From: Chthoniobacterales bacterium
Lineage (GTDB): Bacteria > Verrucomicrobiota > Verrucomicrobiia > Chthoniobacterales > UBA10450
Length of the DNA stretch: 8,479 nucleotides
Assembly (NCBI GenBank): GCA_013695905.1
Contig: JACCZQ010000368.1
Location: forward strand, 1 to 8,479
Direction of reading: 5' to 3'
Positions 7,364 through 8,479 of the stretch are shown in pieces. A program made the translations under genes and the position numbers. Under the pieces are notes generated by a model that had not been told where the DNA came from, did no database searches, and saw nothing but the letters and a program-made list of their open reading frames with translations. The number at the start of each line of letters is the position of its first letter. Positions within the stretch are counted from its first letter, which is position 1.

Positions 7364-8479
7364 CTATTCTGCACCTTTTCCGGACGCGACCCAGCGGTTC
7401 ACCAGCTCCTCCAGCACGTCGAGCGGCACTGGACCATTCGTCAGCACGACATCATGGAACTGCCGGAGATCGAACTTGTCGCCGAGCTGCTTCTTCGCCT
7501 TCTCGCGCAGCTCCAGAATCTTGATCATGCCGATCTTGTAGGCCGTCGCCTGGCCCGGCATGACGATGTAGCGATTGATCGCATCCTCGCAGGCGCTGGG
7601 CGCGTCCGGCGTGTTTTTCACGAGCCAGTCGATCGCCTGCTGCCGCGTCCAGCGTTTCTCGTGCAGACCCGTGTCAACCACCAGCCGTCCCGCGCGCCAG
7701 AGCTCCATCGCCAGTCGGCCGAAATCGGAATAAGGATCTTCATAGAAGCCCATCTCCTTCGGGATCAATTCCGTGTAGAGCCCCCAGCCTTCGCTGTAGG
7801 CGGTGTAGCCTTCGCCCATGCGGCGGAATTTCGGCAACTCCGTCAGCTCCTGCGCGATCGCGATCTGCATGTGGTGCCCCGGAATGCCTTCGTGATACGC
7901 CAGCGCCTCCAGCGAGTAGATCGGCGTTGCCGCCATGTTGGAGAGATTTACGTAGAACGCACCGGGCCGTGAGCCATCCGGCGCCGGGCGCTGGTAGAAC
8001 GCTTTGCCGGCTGATTTCTCACGGAACTTCTCCACCGCCTTCACTTCCATATCGGCTTTCGGTTTCGTCAGGAATAGCTCGTCGAGCCGTTCACGCATCG
8101 TGTCGATGATCTTCACACTGCGCGCGAGATACTCCTGCCTCCCCTCCTCCGTGTCGGGTAGGCGGAATTTCGGATCTTCCCGCATGAACTTGAAGAACGC
8201 CTGCAGATCGCCTTTGAACTTCACCTTCTTCATGATCTGCCGCATCTCGTCGTGAATGCGGGCGGTCTCCTTCAGGCCGATCTCGTGGATCTCCGCTGCA
8301 GTCAGATTCGTGGTGGTGGTGCGGCGGAGCGCGAGATTGTAAAACGCGGAGCCGTTGGGAAACTGCCACGCGCCGCCCTCGACTGGCGCGCGTTTCTCCA
8401 GCGCCTCCAGGTAGCTGATCAACTGCTGGTACGCCGGCTGGAGTGAATTCTGCAGCGCCGTCCGCGCCTCGTTGAGCAG
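7364..8479 (-). CDS. DUF885-family putative metallopeptidase (5' part beyond window)
   Basis: C-terminal 371 residues of a DUF885 (PF05960) protein. The frame stays open through the right edge, so the start and any signal peptide are outside; full-length members are usually near 600 residues. Key features, counted from the window edge: HEGIPGHH at 196-203 (bases 7871-7894), the family's hallmark zinc-peptidase-like motif, and SEGWGLYTE at 229-237 (7769-7795), whose glutamates are candidates for a further metal ligand in a gluzincin-like site. The upstream part is charged and helical (around EIHEIGLKETARIHDEM and KAVEKFREK). The C-terminal part has the usual MPGQATAYKIG segment, in which this family is highly conserved. 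The likely role is hydrolysis of peptides or small amide substrates in the envelope or cytoplasm; substrate unknown. The catalytic-looking residues are all present, so the copy appears functional. It ends with TAG, followed by a probable terminator. Confidence 0.93.
   Translation of the reverse strand: MLNEARTALQNSLQPAYQQLISYLEALEKRAPVEGGAWQFPNGSAFYNLALRRTTTTNLTAAEIHEIGLKETARIHDEMRQIMKKVKFKGDLQAFFKFMREDPKFRLPDTEEGRQEYLARSVKIIDTMRERLDELFLTKPKADMEVKAVEKFREKSAGKAFYQRPAPDGSRPGAFYVNLSNMAATPIYSLEALAYHEGIPGHHMQIAIAQELTELPKFRRMGEGYTAYSEGWGLYTELIPKEMGFYEDPYSDFGRLAMELWRAGRLVVDTGLHEKRWTRQQAIDWLVKNTPDAPSACEDAINRYIVMPGQATAYKIGMIKILELREKAKKQLGDKFDLRQFHDVVLTNGPVPLDVLEELVNRWVASGKGAE

Noticed and set aside
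1..8479. CRISPR array, insertion sequence, prophage or toxin-antitoxin pair
   Set aside because: No regularly spaced repeats, no transposase or integrase motifs and no small paired genes are visible on either strand.

Overview
The window is GC-rich bacterial DNA, with G or C at most third codon positions. It carries four protein genes, all read on the minus strand, and one tRNA gene on the plus strand. Two of the starts (TTG for the macroglobulin, GTG for the 189-residue protein) are non-ATG, and no gene has a strong Shine-Dalgarno sequence. Together with the protein types this fits a Gram-negative such as a member of the Verrucomicrobiota. That is a low-confidence guess from overall character; there is no marker gene here to prove it.

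Layout from left to right: (1) 1-5639, minus: a giant exported alpha-2-macroglobulin-family protein, about 1,880 residues visible, whose last few dozen codons at most lie beyond the left edge. It has an intact CVEQ thioester motif and a cleavable signal peptide without a lipobox. (2) 5640-5771: a short spacer with an AT-rich patch, the likely promoter region of the macroglobulin gene. (3) 5772-5855, plus: tRNA-Leu with anticodon CAA. (4) 5874-6443, minus: a 189-residue exported protein of unknown function. (5) 6444-6694: a non-coding spacer packed with inverted repeats, probably a REP-like dispersed repeat. (6) 6695-7300, minus: a 201-residue exported protein with a carboxypeptidase-regulatory-like beta-sandwich repeat. 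(7) 7308-7345: a hairpin plus T-tract that looks like an intrinsic terminator. (8) 7364-8479, minus: the C-terminal 371 residues of a DUF885-family putative metallopeptidase, whose N-terminus lies beyond the right edge.

Three of the four proteins carry export signals (the fourth lacks its N-terminus in the window), so this is a region of cell-envelope functions: a periplasmic protease trap, a putative peptidase and two small exported proteins. The genes share direction, but the spacers, the terminator and the opposing tRNA argue against one operon. I found no CRISPR array, phage gene, transposase or clear novel multigene system. The most interesting points are the large non-lipidated macroglobulin with its odd start site, the structured repeat at 6488-6625, and the terminator that abuts the start of the 201-residue gene.
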